Assembly (NCBI RefSeq): GCF_000311725.1
Contig: NZ_HE978513.1
Coordinates: 130,367 to 194,366, forward strand
Origin: Robertmurraya massiliosenegalensis JC6
GTDB taxonomy: Bacteria > Bacillota > Bacilli > Bacillales > Cytobacillaceae
DNA: 64,000 bases
Reading direction: 5' to 3'
The position numbers were made by a program, and so were the translations under genes. Shown piece after piece: positions 36,820-44,749 of the stretch. The notes beneath the pieces are model-generated. The model was not told the DNA's origin. It did no database searches and saw nothing but the letters and a program-made list of their open reading frames with translations. How positions within the stretch are numbered: position 1 is the stretch's first letter; each line of letters begins with the position of its first letter.

Positions 36820-37725
36820 TCAATGTTTAGTAGAACAAATGGCTAAAGCTAAGGAATAGAGCTTACTTTCTGATGAATCAGCTCGCGATGTCAGAACAAT
36901 CGGCGCTTTTGCCCCTGCAATGACTCCTCCTACTTTCGCCTTAGCAAAATAGGTTAATGATTTATATAACGCATTTCCAACCTCTATCGTTGGCACAAGC
37001 AAAATATCTGCCTGTCCCGCCACTTCATTTTCGATCCCTTTATGCTCTGCCGCCAAAGTTGAGATCGCATTATCTAAAGCAAGTGGTCCATCAACAATGC
37101 AATTTGGAATTTGCCCTCTTCGATTCATTTGGGTAAGAACGGCGGCATCTACGGTTGCCTGCATATTTGGGTTGACCACTTCAACGGCCGCAATCGGAGC
37201 AACGAGAGGCATCTCCAATCCTACACTTGTTGCAATACGAACGGCATTTTGAAGGATTTGTGTTTTCTGTTGAAGGTCAGGATACAGATTCATTGCGGCA
37301 TCTGTAATAAAGAGTAAACGTTCAAAGTCAGGTATCTCAAAAACAGCTACGTGGGAGAGGATATTTCCTGTCCTTAACCCATATTCTTTATTTAAAATTG
37401 CTTTTAAAATAACAGCAGTTTGAACATTTCCCTTCATTAATACATTCGCTTCATTTAAATGAACAGCTTTTACCGCCTTTTCAGCCGCTTGCTGATTCGT
37501 TTGAGCATGAATGATTTGAATGTCACTGTTTTTCGTTAATTCAGGAAATTTTTCATTGATGAGATTGAGCATTTTCTCTCGATCTCCAAATAAAAGGAAC
37601 CGAGACAGCTTTCTCTTCACCGCTTCTGCCACAGCTTCAAGAACATCCTCATCCTCAGCAGCTGCTACTGCTACAGTGATCAATTCAAACTGGATGGCTT
37701 TATCAACTAGTGCTTCTAATTTCAA
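36820..37725 (-). CDS. ptb: Phosphate butyryltransferase
   Basis: Ptb (301 residues) converts branched acyl-CoA and phosphate to acyl phosphate for Buk. It belongs to the phosphate acetyl/butaryl transferase family: LMKGNVQTAVILKAIL (about 95–110), HVAVFEIP, FITDAAMNLYPDL (about 138–150), PNCIVDGPLALDNAIS and the late VGGVIAGAKAPIVLTSRADS. It is the first gene of the sigma-54 operon. The start follows AGGGGGTTGAATAC. B. subtilis yqiS is the ortholog. Confidence 0.93.
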   Translation of the reverse strand: MKLEALVDKAIQFELITVAVAAAEDEDVLEAVAEAVKRKLSRFLLFGDREKMLNLINEKFPELTKNSDIQIIHAQTNQQAAEKAVKAVHLNEANVLMKGNVQTAVILKAILNKEYGLRTGNILSHVAVFEIPDFERLLFITDAAMNLYPDLQQKTQILQNAVRIATSVGLEMPLVAPIAAVEVVNPNMQATVDAAVLTQMNRRGQIPNCIVDGPLALDNAISTLAAEHKGIENEVAGQADILLVPTIEVGNALYKSLTYFAKAKVGGVIAGAKAPIVLTSRADSSESKLYSLALAICSTKH

Positions 37726-37805
37726 ACTGTATTCAACCCCCTATATTCTGTCTATTTTTCCCTCTTCATGGTCAAATACAATACCGTTCTGACATTAAAT
37801 TAACA

Positions 37806-37822
37806 CGCAAGTTTCATGCCAA
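37806..37822 (-). promoter_or_regulatory. Sigma-54 (SigL) promoter of the ptb–bkd operon
   Basis: On the minus strand TTGGCATG, four bases, TTGCG matches the -24/-12 consensus (YTGGCACG-N4-TTGCW) with the GG and GC dinucleotides correctly spaced. It lies 81 bp upstream of ptb and next to bkdR, whose product is a sigma-54 activator, as in B. subtilis. Confidence 0.88.
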
Positions 37823-37859
37823 ATTTAAAGAGTTCAAAAACCTTTCATTATTTTGTGTT

Positions 37860-37899
37860 CCATGAATAATTTTGCAAAACCATGAAAAATATTGCATGC
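37860..37899 (-). promoter_or_regulatory. 20-bp tandem direct repeats, candidate BkdR sites
   Basis: CCATGAATAATTTTGCA at 37860 and CCATGAAAAATATTGCA at 37880 recur at exactly 20 bp (two helical turns). They lie about 40–80 bp upstream of the -24 element, a suitable place for an enhancer-binding protein. Binding by BkdR is inferred. Confidence 0.6.
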
Positions 37900-37919
37900 T
37901 AATCTTTACAATCATGATA

Positions 37920-39974
37920 TTAGCCTTGTAAGTGGTATTTGTCCAACTTGTAGTAAAGGTTACGAACAGATAAGCCTAACATTTTTGCTGTCTCTGTTTT
38001 ATTCCCCTTTAGTTTTTCTAGAGTTTGAGCAATTATCTTTTTCTCATATTTCTCTAACATTTTATTTAATGTTTCTCCCTGTTCCAGCAAAAGCGAAGCA
38101 CTCTCTATTTTCGGCTCCTCAACAATTTTCAAATTTGGCATATGGTGAAGGTCAATTTCTGTTTCATGATAATTCATAAAAATAATTGCTCGTCCGAGAA
38201 TGTTTTCAAGCTCTCGCACATTTCCTGGCCAATGATATTGAGATAAATGCTTCATTGCATTGGCTGTTACTCCTTCAACATTACGCCCATAGTCTTGATT
38301 AATCTTCTGAATCAAACGTTCACATAATAGAGGGATGTCCCCTTTTCGATCCCGTAAAGGAGGAATATGTATCGGCATTCGATTGAGACGATAATACAAA
38401 TCTTCTCGAAATGTCCCGTTTATGATCCCCTTTTCAATATTCACATTTGTTGCAGCTATTACTCTTACATTGATGGAAATCGGCTTTGTTCCCCCAACAC
38501 GAGTGATTTCATTTTCTTGTAGTACTCGTAATAGTTTCGCTTGAGTATTCCCTGTTAATTCACCAATTTCATCTAAAAAAATACTACCATTGTTCGCCTC
38601 TTCAAAAAGACCCCGTTTTCCTCCTCTTTTCGCCCCTGAAAAAGCCCCCTCTTCATAGCCAAAAAGCTCGCTTTCAAGTAATGATTCAGAAAGAGAAGCA
38701 CAATTCACACGAACAAATTTATTGTATTTACGGTCACTTGCATTATGTATAGCATGGGCAAAGAGTTCCTTTCCAGTTCCAGACTCTCCTCTTAGTAAAA
38801 CCGTTGCAGGCGTTCTCGCCCCAAGTTTTGCTTGTTCGATCGCTAAGCGCATTTCCTCAGAATCGCCAATAATATCCTCAAATGAATATTTGGCTTCTAG
38901 TGTTCGAATGATTTGTCGAGCTCTGCTAAGCTCACGGTTCAAGCTCTTAATTTCAGACATATCATGAACGACGCCAACACTTCCCTTTAATTTCCCATCA
39001 ACAATAACAGGGGCAACATTGACAATAACCTCTTTTTTGTTTGGCCCTAATCGCATCGCCACTCCACGGACAGCACGTCTCGTTTTTAATACTTGCATAT
39101 GCATGCTTTCCCCTTCAGAAATATCGGCAGTTGCTGGTTGACCAATAACTTCTTCCTCAGAGAGTCCTGTTATTCTTGTGTAAGCTGGGTTGATAATAAT
39201 TCCTAACCCATTTTCATCAACGACAGATATCGCTTCTTCACTCGATTGAATGACCGCTTCCAGCATCGTTTGTACTTCTTTTAGATTGGTAAGTTCCTCC
39301 GCTAAATTAACAACCTCGGTAATATCCTTAAAAACGGCAAAAGCCCCGATTACTTCGTTATTTTCATCGATCATCGGTAACCTTGTGGTAATGATTTTCA
39401 TCCCATTTGCTAGAGTTTGCTCCCGATTCGTTTCAGCTCGACCATTTTGTAAAATTACAGGCAATCGGCTTGTCGGCACCACTTCGAGAACCGATTTTCC
39501 GATTGCTTCCTCTTTTGTCATGCCAATCATATTGGCTGCACTATGATTCATTAAGGTGATCTTCGCCTCTTTATCAACGACAAGCATTCCGTCACCGGTG
39601 GCATTAAAAATTAAATCATGTTTATATGTTTCATATTTAAGTCTTGATATCAAATCTTCTTTTTCTTCGATCAACTTTGAGATTAAGTAAGCCATGCTTC
39701 CAGGGATTAAGACGGTATTACGATCTCTTAGTTCTCGTATTTCTCTAAATACTTCTTGTCGCCCTGTCACTTCAATAACGATATCAATTTGATCGGTTAA
39801 ATAATCTCTCCAATCACTTCCAACTTCAATTCCTTGCTCCTTTGCAAACAAGATTCCCGGAGCATTTTCATCGATATCGATAACCACTTTTACGTCAAGA
39901 ACAGCGGTTTCTTTTAAAATCTTAAGGATGGATAATCCTCCTGTACCAGCTCCAACAATCATAACGGTTTGCAC
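37920..39974 (-). CDS. bkdR: BkdR, sigma-54-dependent activator
   Basis: BkdR activates the bkd operon in response to branched-chain amino acids. From the GTG at 39974 (behind GTAGGGGAAAAT) the protein has 684 residues, close to B. subtilis BkdR; the frame open to 40136 lacks a site. Domains in order: a nucleotide-binding-like N-terminus ([13 protein letters not shown], ~4–110), two PAS domains (~130–360), an AAA+ domain with Walker [11 protein letters not shown], the sigma-54 loop as GAFSGA (Ser in place of the usual Thr) and [18 protein letters not shown], and a Fis-type helix-turn-helix ([20 protein letters not shown]) at the end. It is encoded just upstream of its target. Confidence 0.93.
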   Translation of the reverse strand: MQTVMIVGAGTGGLSILKILKETAVLDVKVVIDIDENAPGILFAKEQGIEVGSDWRDYLTDQIDIVIEVTGRQEVFREIRELRDRNTVLIPGSMAYLISKLIEEKEDLISRLKYETYKHDLIFNATGDGMLVVDKEAKITLMNHSAANMIGMTKEEAIGKSVLEVVPTSRLPVILQNGRAETNREQTLANGMKIITTRLPMIDENNEVIGAFAVFKDITEVVNLAEELTNLKEVQTMLEAVIQSSEEAISVVDENGLGIIINPAYTRITGLSEEEVIGQPATADISEGESMHMQVLKTRRAVRGVAMRLGPNKKEVIVNVAPVIVDGKLKGSVGVVHDMSEIKSLNRELSRARQIIRTLEAKYSFEDIIGDSEEMRLAIEQAKLGARTPATVLLRGESGTGKELFAHAIHNASDRKYNKFVRVNCASLSESLLESELFGYEEGAFSGAKRGGKRGLFEEANNGSIFLDEIGELTGNTQAKLLRVLQENEITRVGGTKPISINVRVIAATNVNIEKGIINGTFREDLYYRLNRMPIHIPPLRDRKGDIPLLCERLIQKINQDYGRNVEGVTANAMKHLSQYHWPGNVRELENILGRAIIFMNYHETEIDLHHMPNLKIVEEPKIESASLLLEQGETLNKMLEKYEKKIIAQTLEKLKGNKTETAKMLGLSVRNLYYKLDKYHLQG

Positions 39975-40172
39975 ATTTTCCCCTACTTTCTTGTAAGAAA
40001 AATTTTTCATAAAGGAAATGAATTTTTTTGCACATAATCCTATTTTAGTGTTAAAAAGTGATAATGACAAATTTTTTATGATTTTGAACATATGGGTAAT
40101 GTCAAGAGGTGGACATACTTTTATGAAAAAAAGCATGGTATAATAGTGGTGATTAAGAAGAAATGAGGATTT

Positions 40173-40427
40173 ATGATGATACGGATATTAGCTTTATTAG
40201 TACTAGTCATACCTGGAGTTATTGCAGCATATGGAATTAAGATGATGCGGGATATGGTCTTTGGCATCACACTCGGACCATTCACTCCCTCTTTATTATG
40301 GTTGCAATTTATCTCTGGTTTATTATTATTTTTAGCTGGTTTAGCATTTATCGGCGGGTTTATCCTTCATCGAGATCGAAAGAAGAATAAGGTGCAAGGT
40401 CGGTTTAAAATAGATAACAAAAACTAA
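40173..40427 (+). CDS. DUF2627 membrane protein (YqzF-like)
   Basis: This 84-residue protein has two membrane helices (about 4–21 and 47–68), an inter-helix [22 protein letters not shown] stretch typical of DUF2627, and a basic cytosolic tail. B. subtilis YqzF lies in the same position, divergent from bkdR. The ATG at 40173 follows AAGAAATGAGGA; the next codon is also ATG. Function unknown. Confidence 0.85.
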   Translation: MMIRILALLVLVIPGVIAAYGIKMMRDMVFGITLGPFTPSLLWLQFISGLLLFLAGLAFIGGFILHRDRKKNKVQGRFKIDNKN

Positions 40428-40453
40428 TGCATGGTGAAGCACTCACCATGCAT
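40427..40453 (+). terminator. Terminator after the DUF2627 gene
   Basis: A perfect 11-bp stem (ATGCATGGTGA/TCACCATGCAT, five-base loop) follows the stop at once, with TTTATTATT after it. Confidence 0.8.
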
Positions 40454-40491
40454 TTATTATTGATTGTAGGATGATCCTCCTTCGCTCATAT

Positions 40492-41208
40492 TTAATTATT
40501 AACTGTCACTTTTCTATTATTTAGTGCTTTAAGCATAATGAACCCAAGAGCTATGAATACCACTCCCCATACTAGATAGTTAAAAATATTGGTCGCAGTA
40601 TCAGGAAGGATTTGTCCGTCCGTTGGGGTTGAACCTAAGTCGTCTGACGGAATTGGTCGCTGTTGCTCTGGATCATTTGGATCAATTGGCTCATTGGGAT
40701 TTGCTGGTGTTTCCGGTTCGTTCGGTTCATTTGGTTCTTGGGGGCTCTCGGTCTGTCCTTCTGCAAAGAAACGAATTTGAACCTCAAAGCCTTTCCCTTG
40801 AAACTCGTTCCCTAAATGACTGGGAAATTCAACAGCAAATAACAAGGTTTCTTCATGTAAGGCTTTAAGATATCTCGGGTCAAGCCCCTCAAAGTCTTTC
40901 ATTTTCCCACTAAAAAGCGTCTTGCTTGAATCAGCAATCTCTAGTATAAATTCATGATATAATTCCTCTGATCCGCCAATAAATTTAGAATCTGATCTGT
41001 ATGTAAAATCATCCTTACTTCGGTTTTGGACAGTTAATTCTCTCTTTGCGATATCACCTGGTTTCAAATTATCTAATTTAAAGATGATTTTATTTTCATT
41101 TGTGACGATATTTAAAGCAGATGATTCCTCAGCATCCGTAATTACCGGATTCCACATGCTCATCATAATGAGAGCAAAAGAAACGAACAGTAGTTTTTTT
41201 AACCTCAT
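40492..41208 (-). CDS. LPDTA wall-anchored TasA-like surface protein
   Basis: This 238-residue protein has a signal peptide (1–26, ending TDA), an ectodomain (~30–150), a linker rich in Pro, Glu and Asn (153–190), a sorting signal LPDTA at 201–205, a membrane helix and a short basic tail (NNRK). The ectodomain shares motifs with the TasA protein at 43079: LKPGDIAKRELTVQN here against IKPGDTMVREFQLEN, and NEFQGKGFEVQIRFFAEGQT against NEFQGDSLELEWTFTAHQT. I infer a TasA-type beta-sandwich fixed to peptidoglycan by sortase. The sortase at 44090 is the likely enzyme. A repeat element separates it from sipW. Confidence 0.75.
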   Translation of the reverse strand: MRLKKLLFVSFALIMMSMWNPVITDAEESSALNIVTNENKIIFKLDNLKPGDIAKRELTVQNRSKDDFTYRSDSKFIGGSEELYHEFILEIADSSKTLFSGKMKDFEGLDPRYLKALHEETLLFAVEFPSHLGNEFQGKGFEVQIRFFAEGQTESPQEPNEPNEPETPANPNEPIDPNDPEQQRPIPSDDLGSTPTDGQILPDTATNIFNYLVWGVVFIALGFIMLKALNNRKVTVNN

Positions 41209-41277
41209 ATTGACCCCTCATTTTCATATATATCTATAAGAAAAGATGAGACGATGATATCCCATCTTTACTTATCA

Positions 41278-41470
41278 CTGTTTTCGTATAGGTTGTGGTT
41301 TTTCGTAAAAACCCAGAAGCCGGTTTTTATCCATATGTCACTGTTACTGCTATACATTAAATGTGCGACGGCACTTTTCGCTTCCTCTCTTCTTAGTCCT
41401 TACGAGAAGATATAGGCATTTTATAAACTTATTATTTTCCAATAACAGCAATGTTTGCGAAAAGAGCCTT
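41278..41470 (-). repeat. Dispersed ~190-bp element, copy 2
   Basis: It has the same ends as copy 1 (CTGTTTTCGTATAGG left; GTTTGCGAAAAGAGCC right), the AAAAACCC/CGGTTTTT hairpin and the TACATTAA…GCGACGGCACTTTTCGCTTCCTC inner block. It lies between sipW and the LPDTA gene, so it may have been inserted in, or now punctuates, that operon. Confidence 0.85.
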
Positions 41471-41507
41471 TCTTATAGTTGCAATTTGTAAACAAGCACT
41501 TTATTTC

Positions 41508-42092
41508 CTACTGCTTTACATCAATAGACTCATCAGCCGCAATCGTTGTAGAACCTTTATTTTCAATTAGTCTTAGCGTCTGCCATATTGTATAAAATGC
41601 ATACCCTAATAGTAAAACACCGGGCAAAATCAAGAGAAGTACACTTCCGTTTTTAGACTTTGCAAAATCGATGAAATATCCGATATATGGCACAGTAAAG
41701 CCATTGTACTCCGCCACAACATTATTAGATAAGACAGGGTTTAGATCCTCGGCATTATTATTATCCCCTTTAGTTCTATACATCACTTGATTCCCATTAT
41801 TGATTACTTCAGTTACTCTATGTGTGATTAAAATATTTCCTTCCTCTTGAAAGGTAATCACATCTCCTTCTTTGAACCGTGTCATATCTCCACCTGGTTT
41901 AACAGCGATGATAGAACCTGTTTTTATACCTGGCTCCATTGATCCTGATAGAACCGTCTTTAACTGATAACCAAATATTTGCGGCTCTCCGCCAGAGGCT
42001 TTTGAAGATATGACTAAAAATAAAACCAAAACGAAAATCAAGAAGAGAACGATCGTCACTAAATTGCTAGCCCATTTTGCCACTCTTTTCAT
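41508..42092 (-). CDS. sipW: SipW signal peptidase of the TasA locus
   Basis: This 194-residue ER-type signal peptidase I has an N-terminal membrane helix (10–30), nucleophile Ser51 in SGSMEPG, His91 in ITHRVTEV, Asp110 in RTKGDNNN and a C-terminal membrane helix (~150–172). SipW in B. subtilis is needed to process TapA and TasA. It follows tapA by 32 bp, and the ATG has GAGGAGG upstream. Its paralog at 12011 serves the second TasA-like gene. Confidence 0.9.
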   Translation of the reverse strand: MKRVAKWASNLVTIVLFLIFVLVLFLVISSKASGGEPQIFGYQLKTVLSGSMEPGIKTGSIIAVKPGGDMTRFKEGDVITFQEEGNILITHRVTEVINNGNQVMYRTKGDNNNAEDLNPVLSNNVVAEYNGFTVPYIGYFIDFAKSKNGSVLLLILPGVLLLGYAFYTIWQTLRLIENKGSTTIAADESIDVKQ

Positions 42093-42124
42093 CTATTTAT
42101 CCTCCTCTTTAGCTACATTTTCAC

Positions 42125-42952
42125 TCATTCAGATTCTTTTTCAGTGGTCTCCACTGAACCCGTGTCTTCCGTATCTTGTTCAACTATTTTTTCCTTTTCT
42201 TGTTTTTGAGCATTCGTATCAGGATTGCCTTGAGTTTCGTTTGACTTGCCTTCCGTTTGCGTACTCATATCAGGAGTTTCTTTTACCATTTCTTCTTTAA
42301 CGGATTCCTCTGCTTTCGGTTTTTGCTCCTGAGGTTCCTCTGCTTTTGGTATGTCTACTTCTTCTTTAGCAGATTCATTCTCGTCTATCACTTCTTTACT
42401 TTCGTCAACTTCTTTTTCAGTTACATGATTTTGGGAGCATTTAACCATCATCTTATGGCTCCATATTTCAGAAGATTGTTTGCCGTTGTAATCTGGGTGT
42501 TGGTAAGCTTTGAACATATATGAACCAGTATTTTCAGCAACATAAGAAAGATTTATGATTTGACCTTCGCCTATCGGATCAATTTCCCCAGTTGCAATTA
42601 ATTCACCCTTTTTCTGTGGGTTGCCGTTATTATCTTTGTTGTAATAAACTTCATATTTAGTAGGTCCGGACATTGTAAATCCTTTATTCTTAATTTCTGC
42701 GATAATTTCAACAGAAGAGCATGATTTTATATTTTCTGCGTTGTTTTTGACAAACTCCAGCTCACTTCCGTCCCACCAGCTACCTGCTTGAAGTTTGATC
42801 GTCTCCTTTTGAGAACTTGAAAAGGCAGCAATTGTATTGGATGAAAGGTATGTAATCGCCAATGTGCATCCATATAAGATAGCCAATAGCTGTATCATGA
42901 CTCGTATCTTTTTACTATTATTTGTATATTTCTTAAGGCGCGACTTTCTCAT
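42125..42952 (-). CDS. tapA: TapA-like fibre assembly protein
   Basis: The 275-residue protein has a basic N-terminus and one hydrophobic segment (about 19–42, ending IAAFSS, a SipW-type site). A compact domain follows, with two cysteines (in SCSSVEI and VKCSQNH) and the YMFKAYQHPDYNG…EIWSHKM block that parallels the FKVYKPAGYP…FEWSEPM stretch of B. subtilis TapA. The last ~110 residues are a low-complexity Glu/Lys/Gln/Pro tail, as in TapA. It probably controls TasA fibre assembly at the cell surface. It comes after tasA here, whereas B. subtilis has tapA–sipW–tasA. Confidence 0.75.
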   Translation of the reverse strand: MRKSRLKKYTNNSKKIRVMIQLLAILYGCTLAITYLSSNTIAAFSSSQKETIKLQAGSWWDGSELEFVKNNAENIKSCSSVEIIAEIKNKGFTMSGPTKYEVYYNKDNNGNPQKKGELIATGEIDPIGEGQIINLSYVAENTGSYMFKAYQHPDYNGKQSSEIWSHKMMVKCSQNHVTEKEVDESKEVIDENESAKEEVDIPKAEEPQEQKPKAEESVKEEMVKETPDMSTQTEGKSNETQGNPDTNAQKQEKEKIVEQDTEDTGSVETTEKESE

Positions 42953-43030
42953 ATAATGACTCCTCCAATTGGATTAATTTATTCGTTATCGTCATCCTAT
43001 AATACGCTTATAAATTCACGATAATGAATA

Positions 43031-43064
43031 AAGAAAGGGAAAAGTAAGACTAGCTTACTTTCCC
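43031..43064 (-). terminator. Terminator or attenuator between tasA and tapA
   Basis: GGGAAAGTAAG pairs with CTTACTTTTCCC (an 11-bp stem with one extra A), followed on the minus strand by TTTCTTTATTC. It lies 15 bp past the tasA stop. Leaky termination here would give more TasA than TapA and SipW. Confidence 0.65.
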
Positions 43065-43078
43065 ATATTACGTATGAA

Positions 43079-43711
43079 TTATTTTGATTCACCATCAGTT
43101 TGGTGAGCTGTAAATGTCCACTCAAGCTCTAATGAATCACCTTGGAATTCGTTTTGATCTTGACCATTATCAACAAATTCAAAAGCCACATACATTTCGT
43201 CACTAGTACCAGCTGGTAAACCGCTATCTTCCCCGCCTAAACCAAGTAACCAAGTCAGGAAGCTATTTAAATTCTCAACGGCATCTGGAGTCATATTTTG
43301 AAGGTCATATAATGTAGTTTCAGAGATGATATCATTGTAATCGCCAATAATCCATCCATCACCTGTTTTATCTGCATTTTCAAGGAACAACACTTTGATA
43401 TGCTTTCCAAAATCATCTACGTTATCTCCTGCAGCATCCGTTATAGAATATGATGTTGCTAAATCAATGGAGGAAATATCTAATGTACCGTTATTTTCCA
43501 ATTGGAATTCACGAACCATTGTATCCCCAGGTTTAATGTTTTCAACATCAATGATTGTTGTTGGATTAGCAGCTAGATCCAATGTACCCGCTGCAAATGT
43601 ATTATTCGTTACTTCTGTATCGCTAAAGTATGCAAATGTTCCTCCCCCAATTAGTGCCAAACCTAGTGCTGCTGAAGCGACTCCTAAACCTAATTTCTTT
43701 TTGATACTCAA
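43079..43711 (-). CDS. tasA: TasA/camelysin-family matrix fibre protein
   Basis: This 210-residue exported protein has the SipW-dependent signal (KKKLGLGVASAALGLALIGGGTFAYFSDTE). Cleavage is probably before or near the FSDTEVTNNTFAAGTLDL start of the mature part, typical of TasA and CalY. Further family marks are NIKPGDTMVREFQLENNG (58–75), ATSYSITDAAGDNVDDFGKHIKVLF and the final NEFQGDSLELEWTFTAHQ (from 187). TasA forms the protein fibres of Bacillus biofilms. It is the first gene of tasA–tapA–sipW; the ATG follows AGGAGAGGAAG. Confidence 0.88.
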   Translation of the reverse strand: MSIKKKLGLGVASAALGLALIGGGTFAYFSDTEVTNNTFAAGTLDLAANPTTIIDVENIKPGDTMVREFQLENNGTLDISSIDLATSYSITDAAGDNVDDFGKHIKVLFLENADKTGDGWIIGDYNDIISETTLYDLQNMTPDAVENLNSFLTWLLGLGGEDSGLPAGTSDEMYVAFEFVDNGQDQNEFQGDSLELEWTFTAHQTDGESK

Positions 43712-43801
43712 GTTACTTCCTCTCCTTTTTCATTTTATTTTTTTATTTTGAACCCTTATGTATGGCATAAGAGACTTCAAACGAATAAATTTCTTTTTTC
43801 C

Positions 43802-43827
43802 GTTCTCTTTCGTTCTTTATAAAGAAC
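43802..43827. promoter_or_regulatory. Three SinR-type boxes upstream of tasA
   Basis: GTTCTCT (43802–43808), GTTCTTT (43812–43818) and AAAGAAC (43821–43827, the same box reversed) all match the B. subtilis SinR box GTTCTYT. They lie about 90–115 bp upstream of tasA in the divergent gap with the sortase gene. In B. subtilis SinR represses the tapA operon through such boxes. A sinR gene is not in this window. Confidence 0.7.
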
Positions 43828-44089
43828 TTACAAATTGAGTATATGTCATTTAATATTTTTTGGAAAACTTCAAAAACGACCATATTTTCGCAATTAAGAA
43901 CAAATTTTAGGCTTTTTCTCCCATTATCTCCTGATTACTCACTATTTTGTATTTTATAAAGAATTTTTTATGTCTTATAATGAACAGTGTGGATGATTGG
44001 AACTTACGTCCTTTATAAAGCGTTTTAATTTTCAAAAAAAGTAAACAAACCTTGTTTTCTTCTAAATAATGATTTCAAAGGATGATTAC

Positions 44090-44683
44090 ATGATTAGAAA
44101 ATTACCGATCATTCTCATCATTTTAGGCCTCGGATTAATGGGGATAGGCGGTTATCAGTTCCTAAAAACGAACAAAGCACAAAAAGATAGCTTGGTATCC
44201 GCTTATGATGTTTTAGCTACACCCATTGAAAAAGAAAGCTTTAATACACCAGTTGACTTTTCCCCTCGTATGGGAGAGGTAGTTGGAGTTCTAGAGATCC
44301 CACAAATAGAGGCAAATCTAGCCATTGTTGAAGGTACAAACGAAGATGAACTTGCTAAAGGTGTCGGGCATTTAAAGGAATCCGCTTACCCTGATCAGAA
44401 CAATCAAATTGTTTTATCAGGGCATAGAGATACAGTGTTTCGGCGAATGGGTGAACTAAATATAGGAGATGAATTGATAATCGCTCTCCCTTATGGAAGG
44501 TATATCTATAAAATCACTGACACAAAAATCGTGGATGCAAACAATACGACAGTCATAAAAAACACTTTTCCCCACGAAGAACTTATTGTAACAACATGCT
44601 ATCCCTTTACATTCATAGGGAATGCACCAGAACGATATATCATTACCGCTCTTCCTGTTGACAACCATGAAATGGAATCGTAG
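44090..44683 (+). CDS. Class D-like sortase
   Basis: This 197-residue membrane-anchored transpeptidase has an N-terminal helix (4–22). The catalytic set is His112 in LSGHRDTVFR, Cys170 in VTTCYPF and Arg182 in APERYIITA, the arrangement of class D sortases such as B. subtilis YhcS, which prefer LPxTA/LPxTS signals. The LPDTA protein at 40492 is the obvious local substrate. The frame opens at 44069, but the ATG at 44090 behind AAAGGATGATTAC starts at the membrane helix and is preferred. It is divergent from tasA and 66 bp before the secreted repeat protein. Confidence 0.88.
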   Translation: MIRKLPIILIILGLGLMGIGGYQFLKTNKAQKDSLVSAYDVLATPIEKESFNTPVDFSPRMGEVVGVLEIPQIEANLAIVEGTNEDELAKGVGHLKESAYPDQNNQIVLSGHRDTVFRRMGELNIGDELIIALPYGRYIYKITDTKIVDANNTTVIKNTFPHEELIVTTCYPFTFIGNAPERYIITALPVDNHEMES

Positions 44684-44749
44684 GACAATATCTTTAGGTA
44701 TAGCTTTCACTCAATCAAGTTAACAATGAGAATATAAGGAGGAAAGACG

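Noticed and set aside
39975-40136. A 54-residue N-terminal extension of BkdR
   Set aside because: The GTG at 39974 has a good ribosome site and begins at the conserved MIVGAG motif.
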